Origin: DASUCS01 sp041166385
GTDB taxonomy: Bacteria; Actinomycetota; Acidimicrobiia; Acidimicrobiales; JACDCH01
Assembly: GCA_041166385.1 (NCBI GenBank)
Contig: JBEEFW010000122.1
Span: 1-64,000, forward strand
Length of the DNA: 64,000 bases
Direction of reading: 5' to 3'
Position numbers and translations under genes: made by a program. Below, piece by piece: positions 26,300 to 35,543 of the stretch. The notes beneath the pieces were generated by a model that saw only the letters and a list, made by a program, of their open reading frames with translations, was not told where the DNA came from and did not search any database. Within the stretch, counting starts at the first letter, position 1, and every line of letters starts with the position of its first letter.

Positions 26300-26328
26300 A
26301 CTATGCTAACTGTATTCCTTATTGTCAC
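26300..26328 (-). promoter_or_regulatory. Sigma70-type promoter of third amidohydrolase
   Basis: On the minus strand GTGACA (26328-26323) and CATAGT (26305-26300) are separated by 17 bases, about 60 bases upstream of the GTG start at 26240. The surrounding sequence is distinctly AT-rich. The stretch 26329-26635 behind it contains no gene I can support. Confidence 0.45.
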
Positions 26329-26635
26329 GGTCCGCGGGCCACGCGTCAAGGTCCGAGCGACAAACTTGCCGACGCAAGCGCCGTGAAGTCGGTGGTCTGC
26401 AAGAGCAATCTCGACTGATGGCGTCGAGCGTCAGTCGCTCGACGACGGCAGTCAGTCAGGACTGTGTTGTTCGGCCGGCGCCCCGGGCATGGACCGCGCC
26501 AAGGCAAGGCTGCCCGATGCCGCGACTACGCCGTCGCGACGGCTGTTGCGGCATCGGCGGCGACACTCCGTCCTCGAGACTTGGTGCCGCTTCCCAAGGT
26601 CGAAGCTGCGTTCGAGGTCTGCGCCTGCAGCACCT

Positions 26636-27403
26636 CTATTGCCAATCGATGATGCTCTCGGACACATTCGGATAGCGCTTGGCAACCCGGTTGGCATATT
26701 CGGTCATGTGTGAGCGCATCAGGGTTTCTGCCTTCTTCGCTTGCCCGAGCCGAATCGCGTCGGTGATGGCGACATGGATCGCGTGCGTCTCGTGCCGTTG
26801 ATTCATCGGCATGACAGCCGATTTCAACCGGGTCATGTAGATCTCGGTCAAAGTTCCCGCGATCAGATCGAGAACCCCATTGCCCGAGTAGCCGACGATC
26901 AACCGGTGAAATTCAACGCTGGCCGCTGCCCACTCGTTGTCGCCTAGGTCGACGGCCAAGGACGCTCGGCTGTTCGCGTCAGTGAGGCGTTGGACGAGCG
27001 CACTGTCACGCTGTCGCGCGGCGTTCGCGGCGAGCACGGGCTCCAACTCGAGGCGGGCCTCGACCACCTCCCGCATGGTGTCGCCGTTCGCTTGAAAGTA
27101 GAAACTTGCAGTGCGGGCGAAGTCCCGGACCGTCACCTGCTGGACGGTGGGTCCTCCACCCGGACCGGTGCGAATTTCGATAAGGCCGAGTACCTCCAGA
27201 ATTCGGAGCCCCTCGCGCAACGAGGAACGACCAACGCCGTACTCGGCGAGCATTTCCGCCTCTGACGGAAGCCGGTCACCAGGCTTGAGGCGCTTGGCGG
27301 CGACACCTCTCAAGATGTCGCGCGCCAGGCTCTCCGAGATCTTGCCGCGCGCCAGCTTGGTGGAGCGTTCGAGGATCTCGTTACGTCTGCCATCGTTGCT
27401 CAC
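26636..27403 (-). CDS. GntR family (FadR/FCD subgroup) transcription regulator
   Basis: The protein is about 255 residues from GTG 27403, although the frame is open to 27478. The N-terminal winged HTH reads RLPSEAEMLAEYGVGRSSLREGLRILEVLGLIEIR. The C-terminal FCD effector domain includes VVEARLELEPVLAANAAR, FHRLIVGYSGNGVLDLI and a terminal ETHAIHVAITDAI helix. Such regulators bind carboxylic acids or acyl-CoAs and repress or activate nearby catabolic genes. It is the only regulator found in the island and sits near its middle, so it is the best candidate for island-wide control; its operator cannot be fixed by eye. Confidence 0.9.
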   Translation of the reverse strand: MSNDGRRNEILERSTKLARGKISESLARDILRGVAAKRLKPGDRLPSEAEMLAEYGVGRSSLREGLRILEVLGLIEIRTGPGGGPTVQQVTVRDFARTASFYFQANGDTMREVVEARLELEPVLAANAARQRDSALVQRLTDANSRASLAVDLGDNEWAAASVEFHRLIVGYSGNGVLDLIAGTLTEIYMTRLKSAVMPMNQRHETHAIHVAITDAIRLGQAKKAETLMRSHMTEYANRVAKRYPNVSESIIDWQ

Positions 27404-27522
27404 TGAGTGTTCTGCTCCTGATTTTGCAAGATCCACAAGGAGTCTTTCACGTTGTGTATCGGCACCGAATGGATGCACCAGGGGAGGCGAGCTTCGAGTC
27501 GTGTCGTCTGAGTGGGACGCGC

Positions 27523-28737
27523 TTAGAGATTGGGCTCCTGCAGTTCGAGATCTTTCGGCAAACCCAGGACCGCAAGGATCTCCGCCGTGTGTTCTCCCAG
27601 CTTCGGCGGTCCTTTGAGGGGCGGCAACGCCGGTACGTCGCCGGCATCAGGTGAGTTTGAGCCGCCGACGCGAACCGGGATTGCGGGAACGCGCGCGGCT
27701 GTGCCGCCGGTCGTCGTGGCTCGCATCACTCTCTGCGCGGCAGCGTGATCACTCTCGAGCGCTTCGGCAACTGTGAGAAGTGGCGCAAAGGGAATGTTCG
27801 TTGCGCCAAACAATTCCCACCACTCGTTCAGTGTCTTCGTCTTGATCACGCCTGCGATGACAGTCGCCTCCTCCGAATGCGCGGGGCCGACTCCAAACTC
27901 CGAGCCTGACGACCAGTCCCCGCGGTCGCGCCACGACTCCGGCAGACCAAGGAGGTCACAGAACTCCAGCCAAAACTTCAGCTCGATCGGTGCCACGAGA
28001 ATCGATCGACGATCCGCAGTCGCGTACATCGCGTATCGAGGGCCCAGCTCGGCATAGTCGCCCCAAGGTTCGCCAAGGTTGGCGAGACTCGTAAGGTCCC
28101 GCCAGCTCCACCACATGGCCGAGCCCCAAAGGGACACAGTCACATGTTGGGCGGTCCCAGTGCGGTCGCGCCGTAGAACCCCCGACAACACGCCCATCGC
28201 TCCGAAGACACCGGCGAGCGTGCCGCCGGTCGACCGCCAGCCGGCCGGCGTCACCGGCACCCCGTCGCGCCACTCGACCGGCGCGAGTCCCGCGAGGGCG
28301 TCGATCGTCTGACCGTGCGCGCTGTAGCGAGCCCACGGTCCGTCCGTTCCAAATCCCGATATCAGGCAATAGACAAGATCGACGTTGGAGCGCTGCAACG
28401 AGGCGAAGTCGAGACCGCGTTTGCGGGCGGACTCCGGACGGCTGCCAACGATGACCGCGTCCGCCCAGCGGCTGCATGCGTCAACGATGGAAGGCCACGC
28501 CTCAGATCGGGTGCTGACCGCGATGCTCCGAACGCCAGAGTTGAGGGCAACATGGAACAGCCCTTCGCCATTGATCCTGAGTTTGTCGCCGCGGTTGCCG
28601 TCACCCACCACGGGGGGTTCGACCTTGATCACTTCTGCGCCCATCTCGGCCAAGAGGTGACTCGCAAGTGGCCCCGACATGTGCGTCGAGAAATCTACGA
28701 TGCGCAGTGCGCGATCCTCGATCGGAAACGGCGTCAC
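27523..28737 (-). CDS. CaiB/BaiF family III CoA-transferase
   Basis: The 404-residue protein starts at ATG 28737. It has LRIVDFSTHMSGPLASHLLAEMGAEVIKVEPP, a middle part with LRINGEGLFHVALNSGVRSI and VYCLISGFGTDGPWARYSAHG, and a C-terminal KLGEHTAEILAVLGL. The order matches family III CoA-transferases. The usual Arg-Gly-Lys-rich loop is altered (SGVRSIAV), so substrate or activity may differ from the other copies. It lies 119 bases upstream of the GntR gene on the same strand and may share a transcript. ATTATGATTAC is found in its upstream region. Confidence 0.87.
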   Translation of the reverse strand: MTPFPIEDRALRIVDFSTHMSGPLASHLLAEMGAEVIKVEPPVVGDGNRGDKLRINGEGLFHVALNSGVRSIAVSTRSEAWPSIVDACSRWADAVIVGSRPESARKRGLDFASLQRSNVDLVYCLISGFGTDGPWARYSAHGQTIDALAGLAPVEWRDGVPVTPAGWRSTGGTLAGVFGAMGVLSGVLRRDRTGTAQHVTVSLWGSAMWWSWRDLTSLANLGEPWGDYAELGPRYAMYATADRRSILVAPIELKFWLEFCDLLGLPESWRDRGDWSSGSEFGVGPAHSEEATVIAGVIKTKTLNEWWELFGATNIPFAPLLTVAEALESDHAAAQRVMRATTTGGTAARVPAIPVRVGGSNSPDAGDVPALPPLKGPPKLGEHTAEILAVLGLPKDLELQEPNL

Positions 28738-28865
28738 TGAGTCAAGCTCGCGGACGATGACGACGGTACGTCTTCGGGATTGGGCCTGCCCATGGGAGTG
28801 CCTCTCGTAGGGGCCGTCATGCCGTTCCCATTGTCACCCAAGAAAAGCTACTGACAATCAAGATA

Positions 28866-28876
28866 GTAATCATAAT
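28866..28876 (-). promoter_or_regulatory. Copy of the ATTATGATTAC motif
   Basis: The minus strand reads ATTATGATTAC, identical to 20170-20180 and again upstream of a CoA-transferase gene (start 28737, about 130 bases away). It contains TATGAT, a possible -10, but I see no matching -35. It could instead be a shared operator. The remaining bases from 28738 to 29002 hold no gene I can name. Confidence 0.4.
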
Positions 28877-29002
28877 CGTTCGGATCCGGGAAGGACGAAC
28901 ACCCACGGCGTGGGCACGGCGTTCGCACAAGCCAAGCGACATCGAGCGGATTGTGCCTTGCGCTCGAGACCTCAGGTCGCGCTGCCAGGTGGACTGCAGC
29001 GC

Positions 29003-29767
29003 TCAGGCGACCGCACCCGCGTCGCGGAGTTCTTGTATCCGCGGAGCGTCGAGACCCAACTCGCAGAGAATTTCAAACTTGTGTTGACCGGCGTGCGAGG
29101 GTGGATTCGGGTACGCCCGCCGGTGTCGCGGAGAACCGCGGCGCCCGTGCAGGCGGCACGACCCCTGCCACCTCGAGAAACGTCTCACGATGGATGTTGT
29201 GAGGATGCTTCGCCGCCTCCGCAAGGGAGAGCACTGGGGCGAAACACACGTCGGTAGCCTTCATGAGCGCGCGCCACTCGTCGCGAGTCCTGGGTCTTGA
29301 ACGCGGCCGCGATCTGCTGCTTCATTTGGCGACCGATCAGGTCGAGAGCACCCGCCAGCGCGATGTAGTTGATGTCATGGCCGCCGGCCTGCGAGTAGGG
29401 ACCGCTTTGTCCCCATCCAGTGCTGCGCCCATAGACGAGTTTGGGATTGCTAGCGAGCGCCACGTCGGGGCCGAGGCCCAAACGCTCCATCACCCTTGGG
29501 CGGAAGCCCTCGATCAAGGCATCGGACTGCTCGAGTAGTCGGAGGACTGTCTGAGCGCCATCGGGGTGTTTCAGATCGATTCCGATCGACCGCCGTCCGC
29601 GGTTTAGTACGTCGGCTGGCGGAGATGAGTGGTCACACCGATGACGTTGGGGATTCTGTCGACGCGCGTCACGTCGGCTCCCATGTCAGCGAGCATCATT
29701 GCGCAGAACGTCCGGGCCCGATTCCCGCAATCTCGACGATTTTGAGGCCGTCGAGGGGTCCCGGCAT
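29003..29767 (-). pseudogene. Broken CaiB/BaiF CoA-transferase (alpha-methylacyl-CoA racemase-like)
   Basis: Fragments of one family III gene follow in order on the minus strand but in different frames. The N-terminus MPGPLDGLKIVEIAGIGPG starts at 29767. AMMLADMGADVTRVDRI is in a second frame. ALIEGFRPRVMERLGLGPDV and YGRSTGWGQSGPYSQAGGHDINYIALAGALDLIGR form the next piece. Then come MKATDVCFAPVLSLAEAAKHPHN and the C-terminal LCELGLDAPRIQELRDAGAVA, ending at 29003. The region between LDLIGR and the next fragment lacks about 150 codons expected from intact racemases. Several frameshifts plus the deletion mean it is inactive. Confidence 0.85.
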
Positions 29768-29864
29768 CAGCTGATTCCTTTCGGGTGAACTTGGTGGGGG
29801 ATGAACGCGTCGATCTCGGTGCGCAGGTCTGAGACCGCCGGATCAACCTGCCCGAGTTTGGCTA

Positions 29865-29893
29865 TTGATACGAATCATGCGCCGTAATATAGT
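29865..29893 (+). promoter_or_regulatory. Sigma70-type promoter of hyuA-like operon
   Basis: TTGATA (29865-29870) and TATAGT (29888-29893) are separated by 17 bases. The expected transcription start is near 29900, only a few bases before ATG 29904, so the message may be nearly leaderless or use a later start. Confidence 0.55.
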
Positions 29894-29903
29894 TCCTTCT
29901 CAC

Positions 29904-31979
29904 ATGGGGCCACAATCGGATGTGGACGCAGGTGTGCAGGCGACACGGTTCTCGGGTGGCCCCCTCATGGTCGGCGTCGACGTCGGAGGCACCTTCACCG
30001 ATGTCGTGCTGAGACACCCGAACGGCCATCTCACGGTCGTCAAGGTCCCGTCGACTCCTGCGGATCAATCGGTGGGCTTCATTGATGGCCTCTCTGAACT
30101 AAGCGTCGATCCCGCGGCTGTGTCGTCGATCGTCCATGGCACCACGGTGGCGACCAACACGGTCATCGAACGCACAGGCGCCAACTGTCTCTTGGTTACG
30201 ACCAAGGGCTTTGGCGATGTGCTCGAACTTGGTCGACGCGACCGGCCCGAGGTGTACGGACTAAGGGGCACGGTTGCGCCACTCGTGCCGCGGTATCGCC
30301 GACTCGAGGTCGATGAACGGGTTCGCGCCGACGGCAGTGTGGCCCTCGAGCTCAACGCCGAAGAGCTCTTGGCCGCGCTCGAACCACACATGGACGAGAT
30401 CCGATCCGTGGTTGTCAGCTTCTTCAATGCCTACTGCAACACGATCAACGAAGACCGCGCTCGTGCGGTGATCCTCGAGCGCTGGCCCGACTGTTACGTC
30501 ATCTCAGCTGGACGAAGCCTCCCAAAGGTCGGCGAATTCGAGCGCGTGAGCACGGCAGCGGTCCATGCGTATGTACAACCGGTGATGGCGCGCTATCTGG
30601 GGGCGCTCGTCACGCGCGTCGCGAGCGCGGGGTATCCGCGGTCACCGACGATCATGCAATGCAATGGCGGGACGATGTCGATCGAACAGGTCCTCGAACG
30701 TCCGGCCAATACCGTCCGCTCCGGACCCGCCGCCGGCGTCATTGCTGCCGGCGCGGTTGCTGGACAGGCTGGATTCGCCAACGCCATAACCGCTGACATG
30801 GGTGGCACAAGCTTTGACGTTGCGTTGGTGATCGACGGACTCCCGCAGTACACCGACGAGAAGCTTCTTGATTTCCGGATCCCGTTGCGAGTGCCGACGA
30901 TCGACGTTGAAACCATCGGGGCGGGTGGCGGCAGCATCGCGGCGCTCGACACCGCGGGTTTCTTGAGCGTTGGGCCTAGGAGCGCGGGCTCGGTGCCTGG
31001 TCCTGCATGCTACGGACGCGGGGGTCTGATGCCCACTGTGACCGATGCAAACGTGGTCCTTCGGCGCATCGACGTCGAGCAACCGATCGGCAGCGGACGA
31101 CTAGAGCTCAACGCGAATCTGAGCGAGCGCGCAATCGATGAACACATCGCCCGTCCGCTCGGTCTGTCGATCGAAGACGCGGCGGCAGCGATAGTGAGTG
31201 TCATTGACTCGAAGATGGCTGGCCAAGCGCGCATCATGTCGATCGGTCGAGGCCATGATCCGCGTGACTTTGTGCTGATCCCTTTTGGTGGGGCGGGCCC
31301 ACTCCACGGTGACTCGATAGCGCGCGAGGTCGGTATACCCAGGGTTCTGGTTCCCGCATTGCCGGGGGTCACCTCAGCAATCGGTTGTGTGGAGGCCAGT
31401 CCGCAGTACGACTTCGTGCGGACGTTTCGCGGGCGGCTCGAAGCAATTGACGTCGCGGCCGCGAATGCGCTCGTCGCTGAGCTCATCGCAGAAGGACGGT
31501 CCCTCATTGATGCTTGCGGTGTTGCCGTGGACGAGGTCGCAGTCGTCGTCGCAGCCGAAATGCATTACGAGGGCCAGCGCCATCCACTCAACGTGGACCT
31601 CGACCTACCGTTGGACCGCGAGGCGATCGAGCGCGCTTTCGAAAAGCACTACCAGCGACGCTACGGAGCTGTACTACACGCGCCTACCGTGCTGGAAGAC
31701 TTGCATTGCAGTGTCATCGGTGTCCGTCCAAAAGAGAGACTGGGCCAAGCATCGGCTCCTGCCCAACCGTGGGACCTGGCGATCGTGAGGACCCGATTGG
31801 TCTACTTCGGCGGGGCGTGGCACGACACGCCCGTCATCGATCGCGGACTTCTCGCGAACGGTATGTGGGGCGTCGGCCCCGCGATCGTCCAGCAAGCGGA
31901 CACGACCACAGTGGTCGGCCCCCGCACGCGTGCAACCGCCGACGCATTTGGAAACCTCATTCTCGAGGTCACGAAATGA
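29904..31979 (+). CDS. hyuA: Hydantoinase/oxoprolinase A-type subunit (HyuA)
   Basis: The protein is about 691 residues from ATG 29904; ATG 29967, right before VGVDVGGTFTDVVL, is an alternative. It has the actin-like ATPase motifs of HyuA/acetone carboxylase beta: GVDVGGTFTDVV, IVHGTTVATNTVIERTGA, TADMGGTSFDVALV and FGGAGPLHG. Members couple ATP hydrolysis to ring opening of cyclic amides or lactams, or to carboxylation of ketones. It overlaps the HyuB gene by four bases (ATGA). The gene symbol reflects the family only, and the substrate here is unknown. Confidence 0.88.
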   Translation: MGPQSDVDAGVQATRFSGGPLMVGVDVGGTFTDVVLRHPNGHLTVVKVPSTPADQSVGFIDGLSELSVDPAAVSSIVHGTTVATNTVIERTGANCLLVTTKGFGDVLELGRRDRPEVYGLRGTVAPLVPRYRRLEVDERVRADGSVALELNAEELLAALEPHMDEIRSVVVSFFNAYCNTINEDRARAVILERWPDCYVISAGRSLPKVGEFERVSTAAVHAYVQPVMARYLGALVTRVASAGYPRSPTIMQCNGGTMSIEQVLERPANTVRSGPAAGVIAAGAVAGQAGFANAITADMGGTSFDVALVIDGLPQYTDEKLLDFRIPLRVPTIDVETIGAGGGSIAALDTAGFLSVGPRSAGSVPGPACYGRGGLMPTVTDANVVLRRIDVEQPIGSGRLELNANLSERAIDEHIARPLGLSIEDAAAAIVSVIDSKMAGQARIMSIGRGHDPRDFVLIPFGGAGPLHGDSIAREVGIPRVLVPALPGVTSAIGCVEASPQYDFVRTFRGRLEAIDVAAANALVAELIAEGRSLIDACGVAVDEVAVVVAAEMHYEGQRHPLNVDLDLPLDREAIERAFEKHYQRRYGAVLHAPTVLEDLHCSVIGVRPKERLGQASAPAQPWDLAIVRTRLVYFGGAWHDTPVIDRGLLANGMWGVGPAIVQQADTTTVVGPRTRATADAFGNLILEVTK

Positions 31980-33691
31980 CCACGAGCAGCATCGATCCGA
32001 CGACTCTCGCGGTCGTTCGAGGTTACCTCGATGAGGTTGTCGACGAGATGGACCTCGTGCAAGTGCGCGCCGCATTTAGTCCGATCGTGTCCGACATGAA
32101 GGATCGCGCGAACGGAATCTTTCACGCGGCAACGGGGGAGACTGTCGCGCAGGGCCACCTTGGCTCACCGATCTTCATCACCACCATGCAGCACGCGGTG
32201 CAAGCAGTAGTCGCATGGCTGACCGCGACGCAGCAGGCATGGGAGCCGGGCGACGCATACCTGCTCAACGATCCCTACCTCGGGGGTACACATCTTCAAG
32301 ATGCGAAGCTCGTTGCTCCGTTCTTCTGGGATGGAGAGCCGCTACTGCTCTTGGCCAACACCGGACATTGGATGGATACAGGGGCTGCGCAGCCGGGTGC
32401 CTTCAGTCCGGCTTGTCGCACGATCTTCGAGGAAGGCCTTCGTCTGCCTGTCATACGGCTCGTCAGGGCGGGCGTGATGGAACCGGAAGTCCTGGAGCTC
32501 ATTCGCGTGAACAACCGACTCCCAGATCTTCAGGAAGGCGACCTTCGCAGCCAGCACAACGCCCTCCTGATTGGCCAGCGACGCCTGACGCGCCTGTTTG
32601 AGCGCTACGGCGCGCAAGTCGTTCAGGACTGCCTCGCGGAGTTTGACTCCCGCTCGCAGCAGCAAATGGAGAGCAAGATCCGAGCGATTCCTGACGGCAC
32701 CTACAGAGCATCCGACGTCTTTGACAACGACGGCATCACGAACCGCCCGATACCGGTAGAGGTCGCGATCACCGTCGACGCTGCCCACATGACCATCGAC
32801 TTCACCGGAACCGCGCCGATGAGCGAAGGACCGATGAACCTCACTCGACCAACAACCGTGACGGCCTGCTACACGGCTCTCAAGCATCTGTTTCCCGATA
32901 TCCCGATCAACGCGGGTTGCTTCCGACCAGTGAGCGTCCAGGTGCCGGAGGGCTCCTTGCTCGCCCCGATAGCGCCACAGGCTGTCGGTGGCTATTCAGA
33001 GATCGCCGCGCGCCTCGTTGGATTGGTCATTGAGGCGCTCGGTCAGAGTCAGCCGGAAATGGCCGCCGGTCGGTGTTTCGAAACGGGCGGCGTCGTCGTC
33101 GTCAGTGGTGACCTCGGCGAGGAGGTCTGGGTTCTTACCTTCCCCTATGGCGGCGGCTACGGCGCGTCGCTTGGATCGAATGGGCTCGTCAATGGTACGA
33201 GCGTCATTGGAATGGCGAACTTCCCCTCGCTCGAGATCATGGAGCAGGACTACCCCGTGCATTGGAACCGATTCGGAATCAACCCGGACTCCGGTGGTGC
33301 CGGCGAGTGGGCAGGAGGTTGCGGAAACGAATACGACTTCACCGTCGAGACGGACGCCACCCTGTCGATCTTGGGAGACCAATCGATCTCACCTCCACGC
33401 GGTGTACTCGGGGGCGGACCGGGCGGACCCAACGAGGTCGCATATACGGTCGCTGGTGAGTGGATCGCGCCTGAAATGGGTTCCAAGGTCCCGCTCCGTC
33501 AAATGCGAGCCGGAGATCGCGTGCGGCTGCATTCGCCCGGAGGTGGTGGCTACGGTGACTCCGCTCGGCGCGAGCGAGAGGCGATCCAGCGCGATGTGCA
33601 ACACGGCTATCTCACGGCCGAGACCGCGCTCGAACGCTACGAGTTACCAGACCGTCTCAGTCCTGCCCCAAACGACGAGGTCAGCGCGTGA
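31976..33691 (+). CDS. hyuB: Hydantoinase B/oxoprolinase-type subunit (HyuB)
   Basis: The start is ATG 31976, overlapping the HyuA stop by four bases, giving 571 residues. HyuB hallmarks are visible: DPTTLAVVRGYLDEVVDEMDLVQ, AFSPIVSDMKDRANGIF, a DAYLLNDPYLGGTHLQD loop, GTAPMSEGPMNLTRPT and the C-terminal PGGGGYGDS. It is the partner subunit that with HyuA forms the catalytic complex. The following enoyl-CoA hydratase overlaps it by four bases. No third small subunit of the acetone-carboxylase kind is seen. Confidence 0.9.
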   Translation: MTTSSIDPTTLAVVRGYLDEVVDEMDLVQVRAAFSPIVSDMKDRANGIFHAATGETVAQGHLGSPIFITTMQHAVQAVVAWLTATQQAWEPGDAYLLNDPYLGGTHLQDAKLVAPFFWDGEPLLLLANTGHWMDTGAAQPGAFSPACRTIFEEGLRLPVIRLVRAGVMEPEVLELIRVNNRLPDLQEGDLRSQHNALLIGQRRLTRLFERYGAQVVQDCLAEFDSRSQQQMESKIRAIPDGTYRASDVFDNDGITNRPIPVEVAITVDAAHMTIDFTGTAPMSEGPMNLTRPTTVTACYTALKHLFPDIPINAGCFRPVSVQVPEGSLLAPIAPQAVGGYSEIAARLVGLVIEALGQSQPEMAAGRCFETGGVVVVSGDLGEEVWVLTFPYGGGYGASLGSNGLVNGTSVIGMANFPSLEIMEQDYPVHWNRFGINPDSGGAGEWAGGCGNEYDFTVETDATLSILGDQSISPPRGVLGGGPGGPNEVAYTVAGEWIAPEMGSKVPLRQMRAGDRVRLHSPGGGGYGDSARREREAIQRDVQHGYLTAETALERYELPDRLSPAPNDEVSA

Positions 33692-34449
33692 GCCCTAGCG
33701 ACGTCGTAGCGATGGAGAGACGCGGCAGGGTCCTGATCATTTCAATGCGTCGCGAAGAAAAGCGAAACGCGATAGACCGCGCGATGGCCGATGGTCTCGA
33801 CGAGGCCTTCAACACTCTCGAAGACGATTCGGAGATATGGGCAGGTGTCCTGACCGGAACCGCGACGGTGTTCTCAGCGGGAAGCGACTTCAAAGCAAAG
33901 GGCGACTACGTCACGCCACGGGGAGGTGAGTACGGAATCATCCGACGCGAACGTACGAAACCTCTCATTGCCGCCGTCGAAGGTGCCGCGCTCGGCGGGG
34001 GAATGGAACTGGCACTTGTCTGCGACCTCATCGTCGCGGCGCAGAACGCGCAGTTCGGGCTTCCCGAAGTCACTCGCGGCGTCGTGCCCACGTGCGGTGC
34101 GCTCTTTCGTGCGCTTCGAGCGCTTCCGGCGAACGTCGCGCACGAACTGCTACTCACCGGCGAATCAATCAGTACGGATCGCGCGCATTCTGCAGGGTTC
34201 GTGAATCGAGTATGCGAACCCGGCCGTGCGCGCGAGGAGGCGATCAACGTCGCCACAAGGATCGCGAACAACGCGCCCTTGTCTGTCCAAGCCTGCATGG
34301 TCGCCATCAAACAGCTGGAAGCAAAGGACGACCCAGATGGTTGGAGCGCAACCACGAATGCCCACGCGGTCGTCGCCGAGTCTGCCGATTTGCGCGAGGG
34401 AATCGCCGCGTTCTTCGAGCGGCGGGCGCCGATCTGGACTCGCACATGA
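33688..34449 (+). CDS. Enoyl-CoA hydratase/isomerase family protein
   Basis: The protein is 253 residues, starting at GTG 33688 in a four-base overlap with HyuB. The crotonase fold is recognised by FSAGSDFKAKGDY (oxyanion region) and ALGGGMELALVCDLIVAAQNAQFGLPEV. Both glutamates expected in true hydratases (GGGMELA and FGLPEV) are present. It probably hydrates an enoyl-CoA or isomerises a double bond in the island pathway. Coupled translation with HyuAB implies that the ring-opening or carboxylation product enters CoA-thioester metabolism. Confidence 0.9.
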   Translation: MSPSDVVAMERRGRVLIISMRREEKRNAIDRAMADGLDEAFNTLEDDSEIWAGVLTGTATVFSAGSDFKAKGDYVTPRGGEYGIIRRERTKPLIAAVEGAALGGGMELALVCDLIVAAQNAQFGLPEVTRGVVPTCGALFRALRALPANVAHELLLTGESISTDRAHSAGFVNRVCEPGRAREEAINVATRIANNAPLSVQACMVAIKQLEAKDDPDGWSATTNAHAVVAESADLREGIAAFFERRAPIWTRT

Positions 34450-34513
34450 GAGCCAGCCCGACAACGACGCTCGCCGACAATGACTACCCGACCGTCTCGT
34501 GCCTGCCGAGAGC

Positions 34514-35452
34514 ATGACGGCGAAGCAGCGCGACGTTCCGATGTCGCTCCCGGCCGTCGGAGTGTGGACTGCTGCTCTCGACTATCTCCCTCTCGCGCAG
34601 GCGCAGGAGCTAGCGGTTGAGCTGGAAGAACTCGGCTACGGCGCCGTCTGGCTACCCGAGCTTGCCGGCCGTGACGTCTTTGTCCACCTCGCCATGATTC
34701 TGTCGGCCACGTCGCGGCTCGTTGGCGCTACCGGGATTGCGAGCATCTACGCACGAGACCCGGTGGCCATGGTTGGTGCAGTAAAAGGTTTGACCGAAGC
34801 CTTCCCAGATCGGGTAGTGCTCACGCTCGGCGTGAGCCACCACACCATCGTCGAAGGTGTACGTGGCCATGCGTACGAAAGACCGATGGCTGCGATGCGT
34901 TCTTACCTCGAAGGCATGGACCGATCGCCATACTCTGGTTACCGTCCCACGACACCAATCCGTCGCACGATCGCCGCCCTCGGCCCGAACATGCTGCGAC
35001 TCGCCGCTGAGCAGACGGACGGTGCTCATCCATATTTGGTTCCTCCCGAGCACACGGCCATGGCCCGCGAGATTCTTGGAGTTGGGCCGCTTCTTTGTCC
35101 GGAGCAGGCCGTACTCCTGGAAACCGATCCCCAGCGTGCTCGCGACCTCGGGCGGACGCACACGGCCGTCTATGTCAAGTTGCCGAACTACGCGAACAAT
35201 CTCATGCGGCTCGGTTTCTCAGAGGATGACCTTGCAGACGGCGGTAGCGATCGGCTCGTGGATGCCCTCGTCGCGTGGGGCACAGTCGATCAGATAGTCG
35301 CACGCGTGCAGGCGCATCTCGACGCTGGCGCAACCCACGTAGGGATTCATGCTCTTCACCCCGAAAAGCGCGGTGTGCCGGCCGATCAGTGGCGCGTCCT
35401 TGCACCTGCCTTGTGCCCGCTTGTGCGCTCATCTGCTGGCTCACCAGTCTGA
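34514..35452 (+). CDS. LLM-class F420-dependent oxidoreductase (TIGR03620-like)
   Basis: This luciferase-like barrel of about 312 residues has VGVWTAALDYLPLAQAQELA, LEELGYGAVWLPELAGRDVF, GATGIASIYARDPVAM and VLTLGVSHHTIVEG. The pattern resembles the MSMEG_4141-like F420 group. Start ATG 34514 is chosen; GTG 34499 and ATG 34541 are also possible. It follows the enoyl-CoA hydratase by 64 bases in the same direction. It probably performs an F420-linked reduction or oxidation of an unknown intermediate. Confidence 0.84.
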   Translation: MTAKQRDVPMSLPAVGVWTAALDYLPLAQAQELAVELEELGYGAVWLPELAGRDVFVHLAMILSATSRLVGATGIASIYARDPVAMVGAVKGLTEAFPDRVVLTLGVSHHTIVEGVRGHAYERPMAAMRSYLEGMDRSPYSGYRPTTPIRRTIAALGPNMLRLAAEQTDGAHPYLVPPEHTAMAREILGVGPLLCPEQAVLLETDPQRARDLGRTHTAVYVKLPNYANNLMRLGFSEDDLADGGSDRLVDALVAWGTVDQIVARVQAHLDAGATHVGIHALHPEKRGVPADQWRVLAPALCPLVRSSAGSPV

Positions 35453-35543
35453 TGCAGCCAACGTGCCGCCGGTGCGTCGTCCGACTGGTTCGTGACACCA
35501 ACTCGTCAGTGTTCGTTGGCTCCCATCGACTGCGCAGGCGAGT

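Noticed and set aside
26464..26652. Plus-strand frame containing YAVATAVAASAATLRPRDLV
   Set aside because: It looks vaguely enzyme-like but is only about 60 codons, has no ribosome site and matches no family I can name; it may be a remnant.
29904..33691. Acetone carboxylase as the specific function of HyuAB
   Set aside because: The small third subunit of acetone carboxylase is absent, and the A/B motifs alone do not separate hydantoinase, oxoprolinase and carboxylase.
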